From contig MENI01000039.1 of the NCBI GenBank assembly GCA_001768195.1, forward strand, positions 1-33,399: a stretch of DNA of 33,399 nt. Direction: 5' to 3'. The notes under the pieces were generated by a model. That model ran no database searches. It was not told the DNA's origin and worked only from the letters and a program-made list of their open reading frames with translations. Shown piece after piece: positions 17,475-25,614 of this stretch (positions within the stretch are counted from its first letter, which is position 1; every line of letters starts with the position of its first letter). The position numbers and the translations under genes were made by a program. The DNA is from Bacteroidetes bacterium GWA2_40_15. Lineage in GTDB: Bacteria > Bacteroidota > Bacteroidia > Bacteroidales > VadinHA17.

Positions 17475-20400
17475 ATGTCATTCAGAAGAGATAATAAGAC
17501 AAAAACCAGTTACTCCAAAATCTCAATAGGTCTTGCATCACCTGAAGAAATACTTGATCGTTCAAGTGGTGAAGTGCTCAAGCCGGAGACAATTAACTAC
17601 CGTACATATAAACCGGAGCGTGACGGGCTTTTCTGCGAAAGGATTTTTGGTCCGGTTAAGGATTACGAATGTCACTGCGGTAAATACAAGAGGATCCGGT
17701 ACAAAGGGATCGTTTGCGACCGTTGCGGGGTTGAAGTTACTGAAAAGAAGGTTCGTCGCGAAAGGATGGGACATATATCACTGGTCGTACCGGTTGCTCA
17801 TATATGGTATTTCCGTTCTCTGCCAAACAAGATCGGATATCTTCTGGGCCTTCCTACAAAGAAGCTCGATTCAATTATCTACTATGAGAGATATGTTGTG
17901 ATCAATCCGGGTATTAAAGCCGCCGATGGTGTCAAATACCTTGACTTCCTTACTGAAGAGGAGTACCTCGAGATAACTGAATCACTGCCAAAAGAGAACC
18001 AGTATCTTGAAGAAAATCATCCTGATAAATTTGTTGCTGATATGGGCGCCGATGCTCTCAATAAACTCCTTGGCCGCATCGACCTTGATGAAATGTCGTA
18101 TTCACTCCGCCACAGGGCAAACACTGAGACTTCACAGCAGCGTAAGAATGAGGCTCTGAAAAGACTCCAGGTTGTTGAAGCATTCAGGGATTCAAAACAT
18201 GTCAATAAGCCCGAATGGATGATCATAAAGGTTGTACCTGTTATTCCTCCTGAACTCAGGCCACTTGTTCCGCTCGATGGCGGAAGGTTTGCAACAAGCG
18301 ACCTGAATGACCTTTACAGAAGGGTTATCATAAGAAATAACCGTCTGAAGAGACTTATTGAAATTAAAGCCCCTGAAGTTATTCTCCGGAACGAGAAACG
18401 TATGCTTCAGGAATCTGTTGATTCATTGTTCGATAATTCCAGGAAAGCCAATGCTGTTAAAACTGACGCCAACAGACCTCTGAAATCTCTTAGCGACAGT
18501 CTGAAAGGTAAGCAGGGAAGGTTCCGTCAGAATCTTCTTGGTAAAAGGGTTGATTACTCTGCACGTTCTGTTATTGTTGTCGGACCTGAACTCGGATTGC
18601 ACGAATGCGGTTTGCCGAAAGATATGGCTGCTGAACTATATAAGCCTTTTATCATCAGGAAACTTATCGAAAGAGGTATTGTTAAAACAGTAAAATCAGC
18701 CAAGAAAATAGTTGACAGAAAAGATCCTGTTGTATGGGATATCCTTGAAAATGTACTTAAAGGACACCCTGTTCTGCTTAACCGTGCTCCTACTCTTCAC
18801 AGACTTGGTATACAGGCATTCCAGCCAAAACTTATTGAAGGTAAGGCTATCCAGCTTCATCCGCTCGTTTGTACAGCGTTCAACGCTGACTTCGATGGTG
18901 ACCAGATGGCTGTTCACCTTCCGCTTGGCAACGGAGCAGTACTTGAAGCTCAGATGCTTATGCTGGCTTCGCATAATATCCTTAACCCGGCAAATGGTGC
19001 ACCAATTACCGTTCCCTCTCAGGACATGGTTCTTGGTCTTTACTATATCACCAAGGGAAGAAAGAGTACCGAGACTGAAAAAGTCAGAGGTGAAGGACTT
19101 ATTTTCTATTCACCCGAAGAGGTAAACATAGCTTATAACGAAGGCAAGATTGACCTTCACGCTCATATTAAAGTAAAAGCCAACGACAGGAAAGATGGAG
19201 AACTTGTTAATCATCTTATAGAGACAACAGTTGGCCGTGTAATATTTAATCAGTATGTACCGTCAGAAGTCGGATATATCAATGATCTTCTTACCAAAAA
19301 ATCATTAAGAGATATCATCGGACGTGTACTGAAGCTTGCCGGTACCGCAAAAACAGCAGATTTCCTTGATGCAATAAAGAATCTCGGATTCTACTCTGCA
19401 TTCAAGGGAGGCCTCTCCTTCAATCTCGATGATGTAATCATACCCGAAGAAAAGACAAAATTTGTTGCTGAGGGATATGAGCAGGTTGAAGAGGTTCTGA
19501 ACAACTACAGCATGGGTTTCATAACCAATAACGAGCGTTATAATCAGATTATTGATATCTGGACACATGTTAACGCAAGGCTGACCCAGTCACTGATGAA
19601 GCAGTTGTCAAACGATAAGCAGGGATTTAACTCTGTATATATGATGCTCGATTCCGGTGCAAGGGGATCAAAAGAACAGATCCGTCAGCTTTCCGGCATG
19701 AGAGGTCTTATGGCCAAGCCCCAGAAATCAGGTTCTTCAGGTTCAGAGATCATCGAAAACCCCATTCTTTCGAACTTCAAAGAGGGTTTGTCGGTTCTTG
19801 AATACTTTATCTCTACACACGGTGCCCGTAAGGGTCTGGCAGATACTGCTCTCAAGACTGCTGATGCCGGTTATCTTACACGACGTCTCGTCGATGTATC
19901 ACAGGATGTCATCATAAATGAGGAAGACTGCGGAACACTCAGAGGTCTTATTGCAACTGCAATCAAGAAGAATGAGGAGGTTGTTGAATCACTCTATGAG
20001 AGAGTACTTGGCCGGACAGCTGTGCATAATGTTTATCATCCGCTGACGGGTGAGCTCATTGTTGAAGCAGGACAGGAACTGACTGAGGACCTCGCAAAGA
20101 AAGTTGAAGATTCTCCGATTGAACAGGTCGAGATTCGTTCGGTTCTTACATGCGAATCAAAGAAAGGTGTATGTGCCAAGTGTTACGGACGTAACCTTTC
20201 CACCGGGCTGATGGTTCAGAAGGGCGAGGCAGTGGGAGTTATTGCTGCCCAGAGTATCGGGGAACCAGGTACGCAGCTTACGCTCCGTACCTTCCACGTT
20301 GGAGGTACTGCATCGAACATCACAACTGAGTCGCGCCTTGTTGCACGCTACGGTGGTATTGCTGAAATTGAAGAGATAAGAACTGTCCCTAAAGCTGATG

Positions 20401-21779
20401 CTGACAAAGGGTCAATAGATATCGTTATCGGACGACTTGCCGAATTAAGAATTGTCGACAAGAAAACAGGAATAGCCCTCACAACACATACAATTCCTTA
20501 TGGTTCAAAGCTTTATGTAAAACCAGGACAGGAAATTGAAAAAGGCAAACTGATTTGCGAGTGGGATCCGTTCAATGCGGTTATTATCGCAGAAATGGCA
20601 GGAAAGATTGGTTATGATTTCCTCATCGAAGGTGCTACATTCCGCGAAGAGTCAGATGAACAGACAGGATTTAAGGAAAAAGTTATTATAGAGAGCAGGG
20701 ACAAAACCAAAAACCCCGCAATAAAAATACTTAATCCCAAGGGAGAGGAGTTGAGGACTTATAACCTTCCTGTTGGCGCTCACCTGGTAATAGATACCCA
20801 TAAAATGGTTGAAGCAGGCGAGGTACTTGCAAAGATACCGCGAGCTGTTGGAAAATCAGGTGATATAACGGGAGGTCTTCCTCGTGTTACCGAACTCTTT
20901 GAAGCCCGTAACCCGTCGAATCCTGCAATTGTCTCAGAGATTGATGGAGAGGTGACTTTTGGTAAGATTAAGAGAGGCAACAGGGAGATAACTATCAAAT
21001 CTAAAACCGAAGAGGTCAAGAAATATCTTGTGCCATTGTCAAAACAGATACTTGTTCAGGAGAATGATTATGTTAAAGCAGGAATTCCTCTATCTGACGG
21101 TGCTATAACACCGGCCGATATACTTGCGATAAAGGGCCCGACAAAGGTTCAGGAATATATTGTTAATGAAATACAGGAAGTCTACCGTTTACAGGGGGTG
21201 AAGATCAACGATAAGCATTTCGAGATCATTGTCCGCCAGATGATGCGCAAGGTTGAAATAGTAGACCCGGGTGACACAAAATTCCTGGAGCGTCAGATTG
21301 TCGACAAGCTCGAGTTCATGGATGAAAATGACTGGATCTATGGAAAGAAGGTTATTACCGAATCAGGTGATTCTCAGACACTTCGTCCTGGTATGATAGT
21401 AACTGCACGTAAGCTCAGGGATGACAATTCAGCACTTAAGCGCCGCGATCTCAAGCCGGTTGAGGCAAGAGATGCTATTCCTGCAACATCAAGCCAGGTA
21501 CTTCAGGGAATAACCAGAGCATCACTTCAGACTAAATCCTTCTTCTCGGCTGCTTCCTTCCAGGAGACAACAAAGGTTCTTAACGAAGCTGCAATTCTTG
21601 GAAAGGTTGACAGACTTGAAGGGTTGAAGGAAAACGTTATTGTTGGTCATCTCATTCCGGCAGGAACTGGACAGCGTCAGTATAATGATATCATTGTGGG
21701 TTCTCTGGAGGAGTATGAAAACCTTGTTGGTGTATCGCAGGAAATTGAAGCTGAACCAGTAAAAACAAAATTGAAATGA
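17475..21779 (+). CDS. rpoC: RNA polymerase beta' subunit
   Basis: A 1434-residue beta' subunit, complete. The first zinc site is Cys66, Cys68, Cys81 and Cys84; the second is Cys819, Cys893, Cys900 and Cys903. The catalytic magnesium loop is NADFDGD at 470-476 (Asp472, Asp474, Asp476). The bridge-helix and trigger-loop region is seen in '[18 protein letters not shown]'. The end '[11 protein letters not shown]' is followed by a short tail. The stop codon overlaps the ATG of the DUF3467 gene by 4 bases (ATGA), so the small protein is likely made in coupling with beta'. Confidence 0.98.
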   Translation: MSFRRDNKTKTSYSKISIGLASPEEILDRSSGEVLKPETINYRTYKPERDGLFCERIFGPVKDYECHCGKYKRIRYKGIVCDRCGVEVTEKKVRRERMGHISLVVPVAHIWYFRSLPNKIGYLLGLPTKKLDSIIYYERYVVINPGIKAADGVKYLDFLTEEEYLEITESLPKENQYLEENHPDKFVADMGADALNKLLGRIDLDEMSYSLRHRANTETSQQRKNEALKRLQVVEAFRDSKHVNKPEWMIIKVVPVIPPELRPLVPLDGGRFATSDLNDLYRRVIIRNNRLKRLIEIKAPEVILRNEKRMLQESVDSLFDNSRKANAVKTDANRPLKSLSDSLKGKQGRFRQNLLGKRVDYSARSVIVVGPELGLHECGLPKDMAAELYKPFIIRKLIERGIVKTVKSAKKIVDRKDPVVWDILENVLKGHPVLLNRAPTLHRLGIQAFQPKLIEGKAIQLHPLVCTAFNADFDGDQMAVHLPLGNGAVLEAQMLMLASHNILNPANGAPITVPSQDMVLGLYYITKGRKSTETEKVRGEGLIFYSPEEVNIAYNEGKIDLHAHIKVKANDRKDGELVNHLIETTVGRVIFNQYVPSEVGYINDLLTKKSLRDIIGRVLKLAGTAKTADFLDAIKNLGFYSAFKGGLSFNLDDVIIPEEKTKFVAEGYEQVEEVLNNYSMGFITNNERYNQIIDIWTHVNARLTQSLMKQLSNDKQGFNSVYMMLDSGARGSKEQIRQLSGMRGLMAKPQKSGSSGSEIIENPILSNFKEGLSVLEYFISTHGARKGLADTALKTADAGYLTRRLVDVSQDVIINEEDCGTLRGLIATAIKKNEEVVESLYERVLGRTAVHNVYHPLTGELIVEAGQELTEDLAKKVEDSPIEQVEIRSVLTCESKKGVCAKCYGRNLSTGLMVQKGEAVGVIAAQSIGEPGTQLTLRTFHVGGTASNITTESRLVARYGGIAEIEEIRTVPKADADKGSIDIVIGRLAELRIVDKKTGIALTTHTIPYGSKLYVKPGQEIEKGKLICEWDPFNAVIIAEMAGKIGYDFLIEGATFREESDEQTGFKEKVIIESRDKTKNPAIKILNPKGEELRTYNLPVGAHLVIDTHKMVEAGEVLAKIPRAVGKSGDITGGLPRVTELFEARNPSNPAIVSEIDGEVTFGKIKRGNREITIKSKTEEVKKYLVPLSKQILVQENDYVKAGIPLSDGAITPADILAIKGPTKVQEYIVNEIQEVYRLQGVKINDKHFEIIVRQMMRKVEIVDPGDTKFLERQIVDKLEFMDENDWIYGKKVITESGDSQTLRPGMIVTARKLRDDNSALKRRDLKPVEARDAIPATSSQVLQGITRASLQTKSFFSAASFQETTKVLNEAAILGKVDRLEGLKENVIVGHLIPAGTGQRQYNDIIVGSLEEYENLVGVSQEIEAEPVKTKLK

Positions 21780-22099
21780 CTACATCAGATCCAAAAAATC
21801 CATCACAGATCAGCATAGAGCTGAATGAGGAGGTAGCACAGGGAACTTATTCAAACCTTGCCGTAATTACTCATTCAGCTTCTGAATTTGTTATCGATTT
21901 TATAAGGATTATGCCCGGTATTCCTAAAGCACAGGTTAAATCGAGGATCATCCTGACTCCTGAACATGCTAAAAGACTTGTTGCTGCATTGCAGGACAAT
22001 ATATCCAAGTATGAGGCTGTTCATGGTACAATAAAGGAGGTAAAGGGATCTGTCCCTGCTGTTCCGCTTACATTTGGCGGTCCTACTGCCCAGGCGTGA
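21776..22099 (+). CDS. DUF3467 family protein
   Basis: A 107-residue protein with '[26 protein letters not shown]', '[25 protein letters not shown]' and 'YEAVHG', the conserved pattern of DUF3467. No signal peptide or membrane segment is present, so it is cytoplasmic. The function is unknown. The ATGA overlap with rpoC ties its translation to RNA polymerase, and the pairing of a DUF3467 gene with rpoC is, to my knowledge, common in Bacteroidota. A role with RNA polymerase is a guess from position only. Confidence 0.85.
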   Translation: MTTSDPKNPSQISIELNEEVAQGTYSNLAVITHSASEFVIDFIRIMPGIPKAQVKSRIILTPEHAKRLVAALQDNISKYEAVHGTIKEVKGSVPAVPLTFGGPTAQA

Positions 22100-22153
22100 A
22101 ATAAAGTTGCCTGATTTACGTTAACTGTTTGTAAAATTCATTATTATTGTCGG

Positions 22154-22558
22154 ATGAGAGGGAACTTAATAAGAAAATTTCTGGTCATTCTGATCATTAT
22201 TCTGCCTGCCATTTCATATACCGGTTGCAAGAAGCAGAAAAAATGCGGATGCGGTAAGGATGTTCTTTTTACAATTACGAATCAGCCTGCATACGTCTAT
22301 TTCAATGATACAGGATCGATTATGTACATGTCGGCAGTTGGCGATCCTTATTCAACCTATCACTTCTGCAACCCTGTTGAAATGTATGAGAAAGTAAAGA
22401 CTTATCAGTCGGGTGATGAACTTCTCGTTTCAGGGCATGTATACTGGGAGTGCAACTATGTTTACCAGTCGAGCAATAATTCATATCAGACAAGCATGTA
22501 TAAGGTTTATAATATACTGGCTACAAATGTCTTCCTTGACATGTATGGAAAGAAATAA
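22154..22558 (+). CDS. Small putative lipoprotein, function unknown
   Basis: A 134-residue protein with a basic start (MRGNLIRKF), a hydrophobic stretch and a lipobox YTGC (Cys25), followed by the Cys- and Lys-rich KKQKKCGCGKD. The remaining 100 residues are rich in Tyr, Ser and Val and may be a small beta domain; further Cys residues (FCNP, WECNY) could form disulfides. I do not recognise a family. It stands alone between the rpoC-DUF3467 block and a good terminator, so it may be its own transcript, but no clear promoter was seen in the 54-bp gap. Confidence 0.72.
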   Translation: MRGNLIRKFLVILIIILPAISYTGCKKQKKCGCGKDVLFTITNQPAYVYFNDTGSIMYMSAVGDPYSTYHFCNPVEMYEKVKTYQSGDELLVSGHVYWECNYVYQSSNNSYQTSMYKVYNILATNVFLDMYGKK

Positions 22559-22595
22559 ATCCGGATACAGGATAAATCATTTATTAAGTATAACA

Positions 22596-22629
22596 GAGGC
22601 TTTATCAAAAGCCTCTTTTTTATTTTTAT
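22596..22629 (+). terminator. Intrinsic terminator after the small lipoprotein gene
   Basis: The stem GAGGCTTT/AAAGCCTC (22596-22603 with 22608-22615) has a 4-base loop and is followed by a run of Ts broken by one A (22616-22627). It ends the rpo-side transcription before the next operon. Confidence 0.88.
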
Positions 22630-22664
22630 CCCTGCAATTTTGTATATTTCAGAAAAATTAGGTA

Positions 22665-23444
22665 GTGAAACAACATACCATATCATTCGCAGGAGCAGGC
22701 AGACTGGCCGGGATTTTATGCCGTGAGATGCATCAGACAGGTTTCATGATCGATATAATAGTATCAGAATCCGGAGAAAGAGGCCGGTCGCTTGCCGGTT
22801 TATGTAATGCAAAATGGTCAGATAAGCTCAAATTTCCTGATTCTACAGAAATTATTATCGTTGCTGTTCCCGACAACCTTCTGAAAGCAGTCATTGATAA
22901 GATAGAATGCCGGAATGAAACACTAGTTGCCCATACTGCAGGTAGCATCGGACTGGATGTTTTTCCTGACAGGATAAGTCGGAGAGGTGTATTTTATCCT
23001 CTCCAGACCTTTTCGCATGGACGAAAGATAATATTCAGGGATCTGCCTGTTTTTATTGAAGCATCAGACAAACAATCCTCTGAATTGCTGGGAGATATTG
23101 CAGATTCATTAAGAGCCAGAAAGTATTTCACTGGTGTTGAACAACGGAGAATGCTGCACCTTGCAGCAGTATTTATCTGTAATTTTACGAACCACATGCT
23201 TACTCAGGGCAAATCGCTGGCTCAGAGATCAGGATTCTCATTCGAAGAGCTGAAACCTCTCATTCAGGAGACTTTTATGAAAGCAATGGAAGAGGGGCCG
23301 GAGAATTCACAGACAGGTCCTGCGATACGTAATGACATAAATACTCTTGATAAACATCTGGAATTATTATCTTTCGATCGTGATCTGCAAGAGATCTACA
23401 CGGAGATCTCCAGGTCAATTATTAAATATCATCTTAAGTTGTGA
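22665..23444 (+). CDS. DUF2520 Rossmann-fold protein
   Basis: A 259-residue protein. An N-terminal NAD(P)-type Rossmann domain carries 'ISFAGAGRLAGILCREM' and 'IIIVAVPDNLL' (about 1-120). A helical C-terminal domain carries 'VFICNFTNHMLTQGKSLAQ' and 'FMKAMEEGPENSQTGPAIRND', the DUF2520 pattern related to 6-phosphogluconate and ProC-like dehydrogenases. Its substrate is not known. The start is GTG at 22665. It begins a four-gene operon with gaps of only 2-3 bases: DUF2520, KdsC-like, UbiA-like, maf. Confidence 0.85.
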   Translation: MKQHTISFAGAGRLAGILCREMHQTGFMIDIIVSESGERGRSLAGLCNAKWSDKLKFPDSTEIIIVAVPDNLLKAVIDKIECRNETLVAHTAGSIGLDVFPDRISRRGVFYPLQTFSHGRKIIFRDLPVFIEASDKQSSELLGDIADSLRARKYFTGVEQRRMLHLAAVFICNFTNHMLTQGKSLAQRSGFSFEELKPLIQETFMKAMEEGPENSQTGPAIRNDINTLDKHLELLSFDRDLQEIYTEISRSIIKYHLKL

Positions 23445-23447
23445 TTA

Positions 23448-23969
23448 ATGACTAATTTTAAAGAAAACCTAATAAAAGTCAAAGCTTTTATTTTTGACAT
23501 CGATGGCGTATTGTCGCTTCAGACTATCGGCCTAAATGCCTTTGGTGTCCCCGGCAGAACTGTGAACCTTCGTGACGGTTATGCCCTTCAGTATGCAATC
23601 AGGAAAGGATATCGTGTGGGTGTTATATCAGGAAGCAGATCAAAGGAATACCAGAAAAGACTCAAACTTCTGGGAGTGAAGGATATTTATCTTAACAGCA
23701 AATCAAAGCTTGATCACTTCAACTCATTTCTGAAAAAGCACAGCCTCGATAAATCAGAAGTTTTGTTCATGGGGGACGACATACCAGATTATGAGGTGAT
23801 GAAGGAGGCAGGAGTACCTGTTTGTCCTTCCGATGCCGATAGCGAGATCAAACAGGTTGCCGTTTATATTTCCGATAAAAGGGGAGGAGAGGGTTGTGTA
23901 CGGGATGTAATTGAGCAGGTGCTGCGACTGCACAACCAATGGATGGATTCAGATGCATTTAGCTGGTAA
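23448..23969 (+). CDS. KdsC-like HAD phosphatase (KDO-8-phosphate phosphatase type)
   Basis: A 173-residue HAD-IIIA phosphatase without a cap domain. The catalytic aspartates are Asp17 and Asp19 (FDIDGV), motif II is VGVISGSRS, and motif IV is MGDDIPDYEVM. 'NLRDGYALQYAIRKGY' matches the tetrameric KdsC group, which removes phosphate from KDO-8-phosphate in lipopolysaccharide core synthesis. In typical KdsC the nucleophile motif reads DVDGVLTDG; here it is DIDGVLSLQ, so the substrate could differ. It sits 3 bp after DUF2520 and 3 bp before the prenyltransferase. Confidence 0.85.
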   Translation: MTNFKENLIKVKAFIFDIDGVLSLQTIGLNAFGVPGRTVNLRDGYALQYAIRKGYRVGVISGSRSKEYQKRLKLLGVKDIYLNSKSKLDHFNSFLKKHSLDKSEVLFMGDDIPDYEVMKEAGVPVCPSDADSEIKQVAVYISDKRGGEGCVRDVIEQVLRLHNQWMDSDAFSW

Positions 23970-23972
23970 AAC

Positions 23973-24956
23973 ATGAAAGCGTTATTCGATCTGATACGTT
24001 GGCAAAATCTGCTTATAGTTATACTGACTATGTTGCTGATGCGCTATGCTGTCATTGAACCTGTACTAAGTAAAGTCAGCATTGTCTTACGACAGGGATC
24101 GGGAGCCGAGACTCCCATGATGCTTCAGTTTTCTCTTTTCAACTTTATCCTGCTTGTGGCTGCCACTGTTTGTATTACTGCCGGCGGATATGTGATTAAT
24201 GACTATTTCGATATAAAAACAGACCTGATAAACAAAGGCAAAGTCATTGTAGGTACCAGTATACCACGGCGCCAGGCAATGATGCTGCATAATATCTTTA
24301 ATCTCACAGGTGTTGCACTCGGTTTCTATATATCATGGAGATCGGGCTACTTATGGCTTGGTGTGATGTTTCTTATTGTTTCAGGACTGCTTTATTTTTA
24401 CTCGGCAAGCTATAAGCGACAATTCCTTATAGGTAACATTATAGTTGCACTGCTAACGGCTATGGTTCCTCTTCTGGTAAGCTTTTATGAATGGCCTGCC
24501 TTATATAAGTATTATACTGTTAATGCAGTTGCTATGCCGGAATTAAACTTTATTTTCTACTGGATAGGGGGATTTGCATTTTTTGCCTTTATTACAACAC
24601 TTACACGTGAGATCATTAAAGACATTGAGGATTTTGAGGGAGATGTTGCGTACGGTAGAAATACCCTGCCTGTAATAACCGGGATTTTCACAGCAAAGAT
24701 TATATCGGTAATACTTATTGCTTTGACAATAGTATTACTATATATCACATGGTATTTTTATCTTTTTGATAAGGTGACTCTTATTTACATGTCAGGTGCT
24801 GTAGTTTTACCATTGTTATATGCCTCTATTACAGTATTCAGAAGTACCGGCAGGAAAGAGATGCACCTGGCAAGCCGGATGATGAAAATTGTAATGTTGT
24901 CAGGAATTTCTTATTCAGTTGTTGTGAAAATACTATTAACCTGGAATCTTTTCTGA
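23973..24956 (+). CDS. UbiA-family prenyltransferase (DGGGP-synthase-like)
   Basis: A 327-residue membrane protein with about eight or nine transmembrane helices. Both aspartate motifs that bind the prenyl diphosphate and magnesium are present: ND..D...D at 76-84 (NDYFDIKTD) and D217, D220, D224 in 'KDIEDFEGDVAYGRNTLP'. UbiA enzymes join a prenyl chain to an acceptor. Bacteroidota members in this operon are commonly annotated as geranylgeranylglycerol-phosphate geranylgeranyltransferase, the archaeal lipid enzyme; MenA or a haem-linked role is the alternative, but no quinone genes are beside it. The acceptor cannot be read from the sequence. Confidence 0.85.
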   Translation: MKALFDLIRWQNLLIVILTMLLMRYAVIEPVLSKVSIVLRQGSGAETPMMLQFSLFNFILLVAATVCITAGGYVINDYFDIKTDLINKGKVIVGTSIPRRQAMMLHNIFNLTGVALGFYISWRSGYLWLGVMFLIVSGLLYFYSASYKRQFLIGNIIVALLTAMVPLLVSFYEWPALYKYYTVNAVAMPELNFIFYWIGGFAFFAFITTLTREIIKDIEDFEGDVAYGRNTLPVITGIFTAKIISVILIALTIVLLYITWYFYLFDKVTLIYMSGAVVLPLLYASITVFRSTGRKEMHLASRMMKIVMLSGISYSVVVKILLTWNLF

Positions 24957-24958
24957 AT

Positions 24959-25588
24959 ATGCTGATTGAAATTCTCAGAAATTACAGGATTCTTCTTGCC
25001 TCAAAGTCTCTCAGGCGACAGCAGCTGCTCAGGGACATGGGGATTGATTTTGAGATTGTTTTTAAGGATTTTGATGAGTCTTATCCGGAAGGGCTGACAG
25101 GAGCTGAGATTGCCGGTTATGTTGCAGAAAAAAAGGCAATGGTTTTCGCCGGGAAACTATCGGATAATGAGATTGTTATTACTGCCGATACTATTGTATG
25201 GTGTGGGGGAAGAGTACTTGGAAAACCGGTTGATGCCAATGATGCCATCAATATGCTGCATGAAATATCTGGTAAGGTCCATGAGGTGATAACAGGTGTC
25301 TCTTTGCTTTCATCTGGCATAAATGTGACTTTCACTGAATCAACAAGAGTTACATTTGTGGAAATGTCAGATGCAGAAATCCGTTATTATGTTGATAAGT
25401 ATGCTCCCTATGATAAGGCAGGAGCATACGGTATACAGGAATGGATAGGCCTTACGGCATGCAGTCATATTGACGGATCATATTTCAATGTGGTGGGTTT
25501 GCCTGTGCAAAGACTATATGAAGAATTGAAGAAGATAATTATAGGTGACAGGCATCAGTATTTAAAACATAACAACATAACAACATAA
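24959..25588 (+). CDS. maf: Maf-like nucleoside triphosphate pyrophosphatase
   Basis: A 209-residue protein with 'LLASKSLRRQQLL' (substrate-binding S.S.RR..LL), the catalytic 'TADTIV' with Asp77, 'GKVHEVITGV' and 'YDKAGAYGIQEW'. Maf proteins cleave dTTP/UTP or modified nucleotides to the monophosphate and so clean the pool; the pattern is closest to the dTTP/UTP group, with moderate certainty. The ATG lies 2 bp after the prenyltransferase stop. The last residues (KHNNITT) and the stop are encoded by an AACATAAC tandem repeat, so the natural C-terminus may have ended shortly before. Confidence 0.92.
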   Translation: MLIEILRNYRILLASKSLRRQQLLRDMGIDFEIVFKDFDESYPEGLTGAEIAGYVAEKKAMVFAGKLSDNEIVITADTIVWCGGRVLGKPVDANDAINMLHEISGKVHEVITGVSLLSSGINVTFTESTRVTFVEMSDAEIRYYVDKYAPYDKAGAYGIQEWIGLTACSHIDGSYFNVVGLPVQRLYEELKKIIIGDRHQYLKHNNITT

Positions 25589-25605
25589 CAACATAACAAC
25601 ATAAC
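25566..25605. repeat. AACATAAC 8-bp tandem repeat, five copies
   Basis: Five identical units run from within the last codons of maf, through its stop (25586-25588), to 10 bases before the peptidase ATG at 25615. The unit contains TAA and its length is not a multiple of three, so any frame entering it meets a stop within 24 bases. Confidence 0.95.
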
Positions 25606-25614
25606 ATTTTGATA

